DNA from: Ruegeria profundi
GTDB lineage: Bacteria > Pseudomonadota > Alphaproteobacteria > Rhodobacterales > Rhodobacteraceae
DNA length: 64,000 bases
Assembly (NCBI RefSeq): GCF_001507545.1
Contig: NZ_LQBP01000004.1
Location: 248,001-312,000 of the forward strand
Direction of reading: 5' to 3'
Shown here: positions 15,960-24,357 of the stretch, one piece after another
Position numbering within the stretch: position 1 is the stretch's first letter
Layout: each line of letters opens with the position of its first letter
Program-made: the position numbers and the translations under genes
Notes under the pieces: generated by a model
Database searches by the model: none
The model's input: only the letters and a program-made list of their open reading frames with translations
Told to the model about the DNA's origin: nothing

Positions 15960-16606
15960 GGCGCATGGGCCATGTGCCTGCGATAAACCTCGATCATCCA
16001 ACCCAGCATAGTGGCATTCAGGATGTGCCACATGAAATGTGTCCCCAGTGGCACTTGTGCGCAGATCGGTTCGTCCAAAGCGCGAAAGGTGATCGATGCG
16101 ATCAGGATCGAAGCGCCGATGGCCAACCCTCGGGCGGTATCTGGTACGCGGTTCCGCAGCAGAAAGGCGTAGATCAGGATCAACAACGGCACCGGTACAT
16201 AAGCCGCTGATCCGCCAAGCCCCGGAACGTATTGAAACAACGGGACGGTTGCTGCGGCATAGGGAATGAACAGACTGGTCACGATCCCGGCTGTCAGCGG
16301 TTTCATATGCCAAACGTCGCGGTTGATCGCGAATATGTAGACCAGAATGTACAACAGAATCGGCACGACATCCGCCATCGCGGCCCAGACCTGCGCATGC
16401 GTGTGGAACAAATAGCTGCCGACTCCAATGGCAGCCAGTATCACGACCAACACCATCGCCAGCGGCGTTCCCTGCCCCCGCACCCGCCGCCACATGACAA
16501 AAGCCGCGATCAGAAAAGCTGCGTTTGTTACTGCGTTGATCGGTTCAGCCCAATAGTCAGGCGATAACCGTTCACAATACCCGTTAATTTCCTGAAACCA
16601 ATCCAT
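15950..16606 (-). CDS. Ceramidase-like membrane hydrolase (CREST superfamily)
   Basis: A 218-residue protein with about seven hydrophobic segments. Family motifs are present: YCERLSPDYWAEPINAVTNAA at the N-terminus, GVGSYLFHTHAQVWAAMADV with the first histidines and aspartate (about residues 62-80), and LGTHFMWHILNATML with the last two histidines (about 187-200). These are the zinc-site residues of alkaline ceramidase/PAQR/Per1 proteins. Bacterial members are mostly uncharacterised; hydrolysis of an amide-linked lipid is the likely reaction. Intramembrane location is inferred. It is convergent with DUF4202. Confidence 0.8.
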   Translation of the reverse strand: MDWFQEINGYCERLSPDYWAEPINAVTNAAFLIAAFVMWRRVRGQGTPLAMVLVVILAAIGVGSYLFHTHAQVWAAMADVVPILLYILVYIFAINRDVWHMKPLTAGIVTSLFIPYAAATVPLFQYVPGLGGSAAYVPVPLLILIYAFLLRNRVPDTARGLAIGASILIASITFRALDEPICAQVPLGTHFMWHILNATMLGWMIEVYRRHMAHAPQS

Positions 16607-16665
16607 GAACTTTTACATAGCTGATGCTAAGTTGATGCCAACAGTTTGTTTTGGGAGGACGATTC

Positions 16666-17358
16666 ATGAATATAATCTGGCTGGGGCATGGCAGTTTCCG
16701 CATTGAAACCGGGGGGCAGGTTTTGCTGATCGACCCCTGGCTGACCGGAAACCCAGTGCTGCCAGAAGATCACCACGACAATGCCGTGGATGGCGCAACC
16801 CACATCCTGCTGACCCACACTCATTTCGACCATGTGGTCGACGTCCTTCCGCTGGCCAAGCATCTGAAGGTGCCGGTTGTCGGCCAATACGATCTTATGG
16901 GCTATTGGAGCGAGGCCGAGGAACTGGAAACCATCGGTTTCAACAAGGGCGGTACGGTGAACCTGAACGGTGTGATGGTGTCGATGGTGCCTGCCTCGCA
17001 CAGCTCGACCTTTTCCACGCCCGACGGCCTGCGGACCGGAGGCAGCGAGGTCGGCTTCATGATCACCTCAGAAGGGCACACGCTGTATGTGTCTGGTGAC
17101 ACCGATATCATGGCCGATATGGATTGGATGGGTGATTATTACAAACCAGACATCGGCATCTTGTCGGCGGGCGGGCATTTCACCATGGACATGAAGGGCA
17201 CGGCCTATGCAGCCAAACGGTACTTTGACTTCAAGACGGTGATCCCCTGCCACTACAAGACCTTCCCGATTTTGGAGCAGTCTGCACAGGCGTTGATTGA
17301 TGGTCTGCCGGGGGTGGATGTGATTGAGCCGGAAGTGATGAAACCCATCACTCTCTAG
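16666..17358 (+). CDS. UPF0173 metal-dependent hydrolase (metallo-beta-lactamase fold)
   Basis: A 230-residue protein. The start at 16666 follows GGGAGG. Motifs: IIWLGHGSFRIE, LLIDPWLTGNP, then the metal-site HTHFDH near residue 55, PASHSS near 110, SGDTD near 145 and IPCHYKTFP near 190. These define the UPF0173/YtkL-like group of the metallo-beta-lactamase superfamily; the substrate is unknown. Its 3' end overlaps the convergent tadA gene by 11 bp. Confidence 0.9.
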   Translation: MNIIWLGHGSFRIETGGQVLLIDPWLTGNPVLPEDHHDNAVDGATHILLTHTHFDHVVDVLPLAKHLKVPVVGQYDLMGYWSEAEELETIGFNKGGTVNLNGVMVSMVPASHSSTFSTPDGLRTGGSEVGFMITSEGHTLYVSGDTDIMADMDWMGDYYKPDIGILSAGGHFTMDMKGTAYAAKRYFDFKTVIPCHYKTFPILEQSAQALIDGLPGVDVIEPEVMKPITL

Positions 17359-17809
17359 GGTCACGCCGCTCAGCGAAGAAGGTTTTCAGAAGTTCGGCGG
17401 ACTCTTGGCTGGCGATACCGTCGTAAACTTCGGGAACATGGTGCGCTTGTTTATGGGTGAATACCCGCGCGCCATGCGCCACCCCGCCTGATTTCGGATC
17501 GGCTGCGCCGTAATATATGCGCCGGATACGCGCCGCGGCCAAAGCCGCCGCGCACATCGCGCAGGGTTCCAGCGTGACATAGAGATCATGACCGGGCAGC
17601 CGTTCGGACCCGGCATCGGCGCAGGCCGCGCGCAGGGCCAGAATTTCGGCATGGGCTGTCGGATCGTTCAACTCACGCGTCCGGTTCCCGGCTGCCGCCA
17701 CAATACGACCGTCTGGTGCAACAATAACGGCCCCTACCGGAACCTCGCCGCGATCTGCGGCAGCGTGCGCCTCGGCCAGCGCCTTGTCCATATGCGATTT
17801 GAACACCAT
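17348..17809 (-). CDS. tadA: tRNA-specific adenosine deaminase
   Basis: A 153-residue cytidine-deaminase-fold protein. The zinc site is visible as THAEI (His and catalytic Glu) and LEPCAMCAAAL (two cysteines). It converts A34 to inosine in tRNA-Arg(ACG), an essential editing step. The ATG at 17809 is preceded by GAGGGG; a GTG at 17818 is less likely. It is divergent from the pseudouridine synthase gene with almost no gap, so both sets of promoter elements must lie within coding DNA. Confidence 0.95.
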   Translation of the reverse strand: MVFKSHMDKALAEAHAAADRGEVPVGAVIVAPDGRIVAAAGNRTRELNDPTAHAEILALRAACADAGSERLPGHDLYVTLEPCAMCAAALAAARIRRIYYGAADPKSGGVAHGARVFTHKQAHHVPEVYDGIASQESAELLKTFFAERRDPRE

Positions 17810-17870
17810 GCCCCTCACTGCATCAGAAACCTGCCTTTCGCAAGCGAGCGGGATGCGCTATGGGCTGCGG

Positions 17871-18680
17871 ATGACCAAAACCCCTCCTCCCGGCGACCGG
17901 ATCGCCAAAGTCCTTGCCCGCGCGGGCATTGCCTCGCGCCGTGAAGCCGAACGCATGATCGAAGCCGGTCGTGTGAGTGTGAATGGCAAGACCATCACCA
18001 GCCCTGCCCTGAATGTCACTGGCAAAGACAAGATCACCGTGGACGGCAAACCGGTGTCCGAGCCCGAACCCTCGCGCCTTTGGCTGTATCACAAGCCGCC
18101 CGGTCTGGTGACGACAACGCGCGACGAGAAAGGCCGCGCAACTATCTTTGACAACCTGCCCGAAGACATGCCCCGCGTCATGAGCGTTGGGCGGTTGGAC
18201 CTGAACTCGGAAGGGTTGTTGTTGCTGACCAATGACGGCGGCATCAAGCGAAAGCTGGAATTGCCCTCGACAGGCTGGCTGCGCAAATACCGCGTGCGGG
18301 TAAACGGACGCCCCAAGGACGAGGATTTCGCGCCTTTACGCACGGGGTTGGTGATCGACGGCGAGCGGTTTCTGCCTATGGAGGTCTCGCTCGACCGCCA
18401 GCAAGGGGCAAACGCGTGGCTGACCATCGGTCTGCGCGAGGGTAAAAACCGCGAGATTCGCCGCGCGATCGAAGATATCGGCTTTGCCGTGAACCGCTTG
18501 CTGCGCGTGTCCTATGGCCCGTTCCAACTGGGCAGCCTGAAACCCGGCGAGGTCGAAGAAATACGCCGCCGCGTGATGCGGGATCAGTTGGGGCTGGACG
18601 CGGAACCCGGTGACAAACCCAAACGCCCGCCCCGACCGCAAAGAAAACGGGCACCGGTGGGTAAGAAATCACGCAAGTGA
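17871..18680 (+). CDS. rluB: Ribosomal large subunit pseudouridine synthase B-type
   Basis: A 269-residue protein. An N-terminal S4 RNA-binding domain (RIAKVLARAGIASRREAERMI, about residues 10-60) precedes the RsuA/RluB/E/F catalytic domain. The catalytic aspartate sits in SVGRLDLNSEGLLLLTNDG (about 115), followed by KYRVRV and LREGKNREIRRA. A basic C-terminal tail (KRPPRPQRKR) follows. RluB modifies 23S rRNA near position 2605; RluE/RluF/RsuA specificity cannot be excluded. The start MTKTPPPG is chosen by family fit; an ATG at 17853 behind GAGCGGG is an alternative. Confidence 0.85.
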   Translation: MTKTPPPGDRIAKVLARAGIASRREAERMIEAGRVSVNGKTITSPALNVTGKDKITVDGKPVSEPEPSRLWLYHKPPGLVTTTRDEKGRATIFDNLPEDMPRVMSVGRLDLNSEGLLLLTNDGGIKRKLELPSTGWLRKYRVRVNGRPKDEDFAPLRTGLVIDGERFLPMEVSLDRQQGANAWLTIGLREGKNREIRRAIEDIGFAVNRLLRVSYGPFQLGSLKPGEVEEIRRRVMRDQLGLDAEPGDKPKRPPRPQRKRAPVGKKSRK

Positions 18681-18761
18681 CGCCGGTTTCGCAACCTTCC
18701 CCCTAGCGCCAAGCCCGCGCATCCTCTAAATTTTCTGCAAGCTGCTGTTCAGGGGGGCGCC

Positions 18762-18851
18762 ATGTCTGGAACCGGAGTGCAAAAACTGGCCTACGCGGCC
18801 CTTTTGGTGCTGCTGTTTGGTGTCTGCACCGGCGTGCTGGGGGGCCTGTAG
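18762..18851 (+). CDS. 29-residue membrane micropeptide preceding xpaC
   Basis: The frame reads MSGTGVQKLAYAALLVLLFG, then VCTGVLGGL and stop. AGGGGGG lies just upstream of the ATG at a good distance. It is one transmembrane helix with a short polar N-terminus and a single cysteine. The stop codon is 3 bp before the xpaC-like ATG, so the two are almost certainly cotranscribed and perhaps translationally coupled. No family is recognised. Size makes chance possible, but the ribosome-binding site and spacing argue for a real gene. Confidence 0.55.
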   Translation: MSGTGVQKLAYAALLVLLFGVCTGVLGGL

Positions 18852-18854
18852 CAC

Positions 18855-19769
18855 ATGGCGAAACGGTATGGCGGAAAATTCAGCCCCGAAGGCGGCGGAT
18901 CAAATGATGATCAGTCGCAGCGTGGGCAGTTTCAAGGTGCGCGGGTTGAACCCGCAGGTGCCCGAGCGAACATTCTGTTTGTTCCAGCCATTCCCTTGGT
19001 CTTTCTGTCGCTGAACGACGGCGCAATCGGGATGACCATTGGTCTGATCGCAGCGGGTCTGCTAACAGCCGCGGCGTTTCTGTTGCGCGAAGGATTGCGC
19101 GCCGAAGCAGAATACAACGCGCGCCGCACCGCGCGTCGCCCGGCGTTTCCTCGCAAGATTTTCGCAAGCGTTTTAACGGGGTTTGGGGCCGCGCTTGCCG
19201 CGTACCGAACCGAGTATCTGGATGCCGAGACTACCGCGCAGGCCAGTCTGCTGGCTCCGATCCTGTTCGGATTGGTCGCAACGGCATTGCACTCCGTGTC
19301 TTTCGGCCTGGACCCGATGAAAGATAAGGGCATGGAAGGGATCGACACCTTTCAGCAGGATCGCGTTGTCCGTGTGCTTAAAGACGCTGAAACGCACCTT
19401 TCCGCGATGACGGACGCGGTCAAACGGGCGGGCGACCGGCGGGTTGAGGCGCGGGTCGAACAATTCCAGAACACCGCCCGCGATCTTTTCCGTACGGTCG
19501 AAGAAGACCCGCGCGATCTGGCCGGTGCGCGCAAATACCTAACTGTCTACCTGCAGGGCGCGCGGGACGCGACGGTGAAGTTTGCCGACGTCTATGCCCG
19601 GACCCGTGATCCCCAGGCCTTGGCTGATTACACGTCCCTTCTGGACGATCTCGAACAAAATTTCGCGGCCCGCACCCGAAAAATGCTATTGGATGACCGC
19701 AGTGATCTGACGGTTGAAATTGACGTGCTGCGCGAACGGCTGCAGCGCGAAGGTGTTCGGCTGGATTAG
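18855..19769 (+). CDS. xpaC: XpaC-like protein (5-bromo-4-chloroindolyl phosphate hydrolysis family)
   Basis: A 304-residue protein. A charged, Gly/Gln-rich N-terminus is followed by two hydrophobic hairpins (about residues 38-76 and 95-142). The remaining soluble helical part (from about 150) contains QQDRVVRVLKDAETHLSAM and KYLTVYLQGARDATVKFADVY, the XpaC signature. Despite the family name, XpaC is not proven to be a phosphatase; it usually occurs next to telA in predicted toxic-anion-resistance operons, as here, with telA 33 bp downstream. It is probably a membrane anchor for TelA. Confidence 0.85.
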   Translation: MAKRYGGKFSPEGGGSNDDQSQRGQFQGARVEPAGARANILFVPAIPLVFLSLNDGAIGMTIGLIAAGLLTAAAFLLREGLRAEAEYNARRTARRPAFPRKIFASVLTGFGAALAAYRTEYLDAETTAQASLLAPILFGLVATALHSVSFGLDPMKDKGMEGIDTFQQDRVVRVLKDAETHLSAMTDAVKRAGDRRVEARVEQFQNTARDLFRTVEEDPRDLAGARKYLTVYLQGARDATVKFADVYARTRDPQALADYTSLLDDLEQNFAARTRKMLLDDRSDLTVEIDVLRERLQREGVRLD

Positions 19770-19802
19770 CCGTACCGTTTTTTTTGAGAGAGGATTTTTC
19801 CC

Positions 19803-20993
19803 ATGTCCGATGAGATCAAGAATAAGGCTGTCGAAGCAGAAACGCTGGTGCAGGAGGTGACGGCCGTGGCCCTGCCGGAACCCAAGGCAGAGCTTATCTC
19901 GCTTGAAGAGGCTGACGAGCCCGTCAGCGCCGAAATCCGCAAGCGCATGGATGAGATCGACATGGGCAACACCAACTCGATCGTTTCTTTCGGATCGTCC
20001 GCTCAGGCGGAGTTGCAGGAAATCAGCCAGGCTATGTTGGCGGATGTCCGCAACAAGGATGTTGGCCCCGCCGGGGACAGCCTGCGCAGCATCGTGACCA
20101 CTATCCGGGGATTTTCGGTCAGTGAACTGGACGTGCGCCGCGAACGTAGCTGGTGGGAGAAATTGCTAGGCAGAGCCGCCCCGTTCGCCAAGTTTACCGC
20201 TCAATACGAAGAGGTTCAGGGCCAGATCGACAGGATCACCGACAACCTGCTTAGCCATGAACACACGCTGCTGAAGGACATCAAGTCTCTGGACCTGTTG
20301 TATGAAAAAACGCTGGGGTTCTATGACGAACTTGCACTCTATATCGCAGCAGGCGAAGAAAAGCTGACCGAGCTGGACAGCCATGACATCCCGGAAAAAG
20401 AGGCCGAGGTTCAGGCCGCGCCCGAAGACGAACAGGTAATGAAAGCGCAGGAGTTACGCGATATGCGCGCCGCACGCGACGATTTGGAACGCCGCGTGCA
20501 TGACCTGAAGTTGACGCGTCAGGTAACGATGCAGTCGCTGCCCTCGATCCGCCTTGTGCAGGAAAATGACAAATCTCTGGTGACCAAGATCAACTCGACC
20601 CTGGTTAATACAGTGCCGCTTTGGGAAACCCAGCTGGCGCAGGCTGTCACGATCCAGCGCAGTGCCGAGGCCGCCACGGCCGTGCGTGACGCCAATGATC
20701 TGACAAACGAACTGCTGACCTCAAACGCGGCCAATCTGCGCCAATCCAACAAGATGATCCGCGAGGAAATGGAACGCGGTGTGTTCGACATCGAAGCGGT
20801 CAAGAAAGCCAATGCCGATCTTATCGGCACCATCAATGAAAGCCTCGCCATTGCGGATGAAGGCAAGGCCAAGCGCGCCGCAGCCGAGCAGGAATTGCAG
20901 AAGATGGAGGCCGAACTGCGCGACACTCTTGCAGCTGCAAAAGCACGACAAGACGGGATCGGCGAAAATGCCGGCACGGCAATTCCAAGCTAA
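19803..20993 (+). CDS. telA: TelA-like toxic anion resistance protein
   Basis: A 396-residue, strongly helical and acidic protein of the TelA/KlaA family. A variable N-terminus (to about 60) leads to GSSAQAELQEISQAMLADV and the conserved core ERSWWEKLLGRAAPFAKF (about 117-135). Further on are QVTMQSLPSIRLVQENDKSL, TVPLWETQLAQAVTIQRS and LLTSNAANLRQSNKMIREEM. Long coiled-coil-like helices dominate. TelA members are linked to tellurite, colicin and antibiotic resistance and to envelope stress, but the mechanism is unknown. AGAGAGGA precedes the start. The next gene begins inside its last codons. Confidence 0.9.
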   Translation: MSDEIKNKAVEAETLVQEVTAVALPEPKAELISLEEADEPVSAEIRKRMDEIDMGNTNSIVSFGSSAQAELQEISQAMLADVRNKDVGPAGDSLRSIVTTIRGFSVSELDVRRERSWWEKLLGRAAPFAKFTAQYEEVQGQIDRITDNLLSHEHTLLKDIKSLDLLYEKTLGFYDELALYIAAGEEKLTELDSHDIPEKEAEVQAAPEDEQVMKAQELRDMRAARDDLERRVHDLKLTRQVTMQSLPSIRLVQENDKSLVTKINSTLVNTVPLWETQLAQAVTIQRSAEAATAVRDANDLTNELLTSNAANLRQSNKMIREEMERGVFDIEAVKKANADLIGTINESLAIADEGKAKRAAAEQELQKMEAELRDTLAAAKARQDGIGENAGTAIPS

Positions 20994-21963
20994 CGGCGGG
21001 CGACGGGTGCGGGTATCGGGATATCACAAGCCATTTCTGGGCTTGGCGTTGCTGTTGGCCCTGGCCAATTGTGATGAAGCGCTGACGTCTTCGGTGGCTC
21101 CGCAACCACGCCCGGTTGCTCTTGCGCCTGAACCGATTGCCTATGTCCCTCCCTCTGCGGCCAGTCAGGATCTGGCCCGGTTTTATCAACGGGTCGAGCG
21201 TGATCTGCTGACTCGCGGCCTTTTGCGCATAGATGGTGGTGGCCCGGACGCGCCTTATGATGCCGACGATCTGGCGCGCAACTTTGAGGTTATTGCCTTC
21301 TACAGCGAATATCCCGACCATGCGGTGACCGTGTCATCCCGGCAAACAGACGGGCAACTCAGCCGCTGGACCGGTCCGGTGCGCATTCAGGCCGAGTTCG
21401 CCCCGTCCGTTGCACCCGCCGCGCGCGAACAGGATGCCGCACAGATCGAAGCCTATGCCGCGAGGTTGGCCAGGTTGACGGACCATCCGATTTCGGTCGT
21501 GAATCGCAAGGCGAATTTTCACGTGTTTTTCGCGGGCAAAGATGACAGCGCGTTCGTGGTAACGCGCCTCAAACAACTGATCCCGAATATCAGTCAGGCC
21601 TTGCTGGACCTTGTCGCCAATCCGCGCGCGAACATTGACTGTTTTGTTTTTGCCTCGGCCACCAGCACCGCACCGCACCGCTATGTACGGGCGGTGACGC
21701 TGATCCGGACCGAGTTGCCCGACCTGCTGCGACAAAGCTGCATTCACGAAGAGATCGCGCAGGGTTTGGGGCTATCGAATGACAGCCCTGCTGCGCGCCC
21801 CTCGATTTTCAATGATGATGATGAGTTTGCGCTGCTGACCAGCCATGACGAGAAACTGCTGACAATGCTCTATGACCCGCGCCTTCAGCCGGGCGTGACG
21901 GTTGAGGCCGCCCGCCCCGTGGTTCGGATCATTGCGCGAGAATTGATGGGCCAACAGCTCTGA
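20968..21963 (+). CDS. DUF2927 lipoprotein
   Basis: A 331-residue protein. A lipoprotein signal ends GLALLLALANC, with the cysteine at residue 35 from the ATG at 20968, or residue 22 from an in-frame GTG at 21007 with GGCGGGCGAC upstream; the shorter start gives a more usual n-region. The mature part matches DUF2927: DADDLARNFEVIAFYSEY, RWTGPVRI, ARLARLTDHPI, then SCIHEEIAQGLGLSND and PSIFNDDDEFALLTSHDEKLL. The IHEEIAQ stretch is reminiscent of a zinc-peptidase helix, but catalysis is unproven. It overlaps telA by 26 bp (or follows it by 13), which places it in the same operon. Confidence 0.8.
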   Translation: MPARQFQANGGRRVRVSGYHKPFLGLALLLALANCDEALTSSVAPQPRPVALAPEPIAYVPPSAASQDLARFYQRVERDLLTRGLLRIDGGGPDAPYDADDLARNFEVIAFYSEYPDHAVTVSSRQTDGQLSRWTGPVRIQAEFAPSVAPAAREQDAAQIEAYAARLARLTDHPISVVNRKANFHVFFAGKDDSAFVVTRLKQLIPNISQALLDLVANPRANIDCFVFASATSTAPHRYVRAVTLIRTELPDLLRQSCIHEEIAQGLGLSNDSPAARPSIFNDDDEFALLTSHDEKLLTMLYDPRLQPGVTVEAARPVVRIIARELMGQQL

Positions 21964-21984
21964 GCCCAAGCAAAGGAGATCCAG

Positions 21985-23133
21985 ATGGGTATTTTCGATT
22001 TTCTGAGTGGAGAATTTATCGACGTCATTCACTGGGTCGATGACACCCGTGACACCATGGTCTGGCGGTTTCAGCGGGAAGGCCATGAAATCAAATACGG
22101 CGCCAAACTGACCGTGCGCGAAGGTCAGGCCGCGGTTTTCGTGCATGAGGGGCAACTGGCGGATGTATTCACGCCGGGCCTTTACATGCTTGAAACCAAC
22201 AACATGCCGATCATGACAACATTGCAGCATTGGGATCACGGCTTTCGGTCTCCGTTCAAGTCCGAGATCTATTTCGTCAACACGACCCGGTTCAATGACC
22301 TGAAATGGGGTACAAAGAACCCGATCATGTTGCGCGATCCGGAATTCGGCCCAACGCGTATTCGGGCCTTTGGCACTTACACCGTCCGGGTCAAGGATCC
22401 CGCCCGGTTCATGGTCGAGATCGTGGGCACCGATGGTGAATTCACGATGGATGAGATCAGTTTTCAGATCCGCAATATCATCGTGCAGGAATTCAGCCGC
22501 GTAATCGCCGGGTCGGGTATTCCGGTTCTGGACATGGCTGCCAACACAGCCGATCTGGGCAAGCTGATCGCGGCCCAGGTTTCACCGGTTCTTGACGGCT
22601 ACGGCCTTGAAATGCCTGAGTTCTACATCGAAAATATCTCACTGCCGCCTGCGGTTGAGGCGGCGCTGGACAAGCGGACATCGATGGGGTTGGCGGGCGA
22701 CTTGGGCAAGTTCACCCAGTATTCCGCCGCTGAGGCAATGACTGCGGCCGCCAACAACCCGGGCCAGAGCGGTGGCATGGGCGCCGGTCTTGGCATGGGT
22801 ATGGGGATGGCGATGGCCAACCAGATGTCAAACATGGCAGCGGGTCAACCAAGCGGACCATGGGGCGGTTCCGCGCCCGCCGCCCCGCAACCGGCAGCGC
22901 ATGCGGCCCCGCCGCCTCCTCCGCCAGTTGAGCATGTCTGGCACATCGCGGTGGATGGTCAGACCAGTGGCCCCTTCTCGAAGGCCAAGATGGGACGGAT
23001 GGCAACCGACGGGGAAATCACGCGCGACACCCATGTCTGGACCGCTGGTCAGGACGGGTGGAAAAAGGCCGGAGATGTGCAGGAGCTGGCGCAGTTGTTC
23101 ACGATCCTGCCGCCACCTCCGCCCGGAGCCTGA
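21985..23133 (+). CDS. SPFH-domain protein with C-terminal GYF_2 domain (YdjI-like)
   Basis: A 382-residue protein. Residues about 30-240 form a bacterial SPFH domain of the virion-core-protein type: KLTVREGQAAVFVHEGQ, FTPGLYMLETNNMPI, FFVNTTRF-like strand IYFVNTTRF and RAFGTYTVRVKDPARF. A Gly/Met-rich linker (MGAGLGMGMGMAMAN) and a Pro/Ala stretch follow. The end is a GYF_2-like domain (WHIAVDGQTSGPFSKAKMG...DGWKKAGDV). SPFH proteins assemble into membrane-associated rings or scaffolds. The B. subtilis relative YdjI acts with PspA-like YdjF and zinc-ribbon YdjG; here TelA occupies the neighbourhood instead. There is a 21-bp gap after DUF2927. Confidence 0.85.
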   Translation: MGIFDFLSGEFIDVIHWVDDTRDTMVWRFQREGHEIKYGAKLTVREGQAAVFVHEGQLADVFTPGLYMLETNNMPIMTTLQHWDHGFRSPFKSEIYFVNTTRFNDLKWGTKNPIMLRDPEFGPTRIRAFGTYTVRVKDPARFMVEIVGTDGEFTMDEISFQIRNIIVQEFSRVIAGSGIPVLDMAANTADLGKLIAAQVSPVLDGYGLEMPEFYIENISLPPAVEAALDKRTSMGLAGDLGKFTQYSAAEAMTAAANNPGQSGGMGAGLGMGMGMAMANQMSNMAAGQPSGPWGGSAPAAPQPAAHAAPPPPPPVEHVWHIAVDGQTSGPFSKAKMGRMATDGEITRDTHVWTAGQDGWKKAGDVQELAQLFTILPPPPPGA

Positions 23134-23168
23134 CCTTTCAGACGTCAGCGCAAGAATAGGGCTGCCCG

Positions 23169-24254
23169 ATGACCGAAGAGCACAGATTCCCTTGCGAGCA
23201 ATGTGGCGCTGATTACCGGTTCAACCCCGGTGACGGCAGTCTGACTTGTGACCACTGCGGACATACCGAGGCAATCGGTGCCGGCCCCTGGGGTGGTGCC
23301 AGCCTGAAAGAGCTGGATTTCGATGCGGCCATTGCGGATCGGTTACCGGACAGTGAGATCGAGGAAACCCGTGTTCTGTCCTGCCCCAATTGCGCGGCGC
23401 AGGTCGAGTTCGACCCTGCCACCCACGCGGCTGAATGCCCGTTCTGTGCAACACCTGTGGTTACGGATACCGGGGTCAATCGACACATAAAACCAAAGGG
23501 CGTATTGCCGTTCGCCTTGGATGAGCGTGCGGCACACAAGGCAATGGGGGATTGGTTGGGCCGTCTTTGGTTTGCACCCAACGGGTTGAAGGACTACGCC
23601 CGCAAGGGTCGCAAAATGCAAGGTATCTACGTCCCCTATTGGACGTTTGATGCAGACACGCAGTCCAGCTATCGCGGTGAGCGTGGCACCGTTTACTACG
23701 AAACGCGCACCGTCATGCGTGATGGAAAACGCGTACAGCAACAGGTGCCCAAAGTCCGCTGGTCGCCGAAATCCGGGCGGGTAAAGCGTTTCTTTGACGA
23801 TGTTCTGGTTCTGGCGTCCCAATCTTTGCCAAAAACCTATACCGATGCGCTGGAACCCTGGGATTTGCCCGCGCTGGAGCCTTATCAGCCAGAATATCTG
23901 GCCGGGTTCCGCGCCGAGGCCTACACGATTGAATTGCCGGACGGATATACCGAGGCGCGCGGATACATGGCGCGGGTGATCGAACGAGACGTTCGTTTTG
24001 ACATTGGTGGAGACCGTCAGCGCATACACGCGATTGACACGGATGTGCGCAACGTGACCTTCAAGCACATCCTGTTGCCCGTCTGGATGGCCGCTTACAA
24101 GTTTCGCGGTCAGACTTATCGGTTTGTCGTAAACGGGCGCACTGGCCGCGTTCAGGGCGAACGGCCCTGGTCGGCGATCAAGATCACTATCGCGGTTGTA
24201 CTGGGGCTGCTTGTTGCCGCTGGCATCGGCTATCTTGTGGCAACGGGCCAATAA
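23169..24254 (+). CDS. Zinc-ribbon membrane protein (YdjG-like)
   Basis: A 361-residue protein with two N-terminal zinc ribbons: Cys 9, 12, 27, 30 and Cys 72, 75, 90, 93, each CxxC-x14-CxxC. A middle domain follows, rich in aromatic strands (GIYVPYWTFDADTQSSYRG, FFDDVLVLASQSLPKTY). The end is one transmembrane helix, ITIAVVLGLLVAAGIGYLVA. Such proteins are often mislabelled as primosomal helicase fragments because of the ribbons; no helicase motif is present. It is probably a C-terminally anchored cytoplasmic-face partner of the SPFH protein 35 bp upstream. This is the last gene of the operon. Confidence 0.75.
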   Translation: MTEEHRFPCEQCGADYRFNPGDGSLTCDHCGHTEAIGAGPWGGASLKELDFDAAIADRLPDSEIEETRVLSCPNCAAQVEFDPATHAAECPFCATPVVTDTGVNRHIKPKGVLPFALDERAAHKAMGDWLGRLWFAPNGLKDYARKGRKMQGIYVPYWTFDADTQSSYRGERGTVYYETRTVMRDGKRVQQQVPKVRWSPKSGRVKRFFDDVLVLASQSLPKTYTDALEPWDLPALEPYQPEYLAGFRAEAYTIELPDGYTEARGYMARVIERDVRFDIGGDRQRIHAIDTDVRNVTFKHILLPVWMAAYKFRGQTYRFVVNGRTGRVQGERPWSAIKITIAVVLGLLVAAGIGYLVATGQ

Positions 24255-24357
24255 GGCTGGCGCGACCCGTCGCATCTGAAACAAGCGATCTTGGCGCTTG
24301 AACTTCTCGTGACCCAGGGCCATTCTGCGCCGCGTCAACGCTGAGGGAGACGCCAGA

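Noticed and set aside
23169..23450. Primosomal protein N'/helicase assignment for the zinc-ribbon gene
   Set aside because: Only the zinc ribbons resemble PriA; no Walker A or helicase motif is present and the protein ends in a membrane helix.
23343..24338. 331-residue leftward frame opposite the zinc-ribbon gene
   Set aside because: Shadow of a real gene with clear zinc ribbons and a membrane helix on the plus strand.
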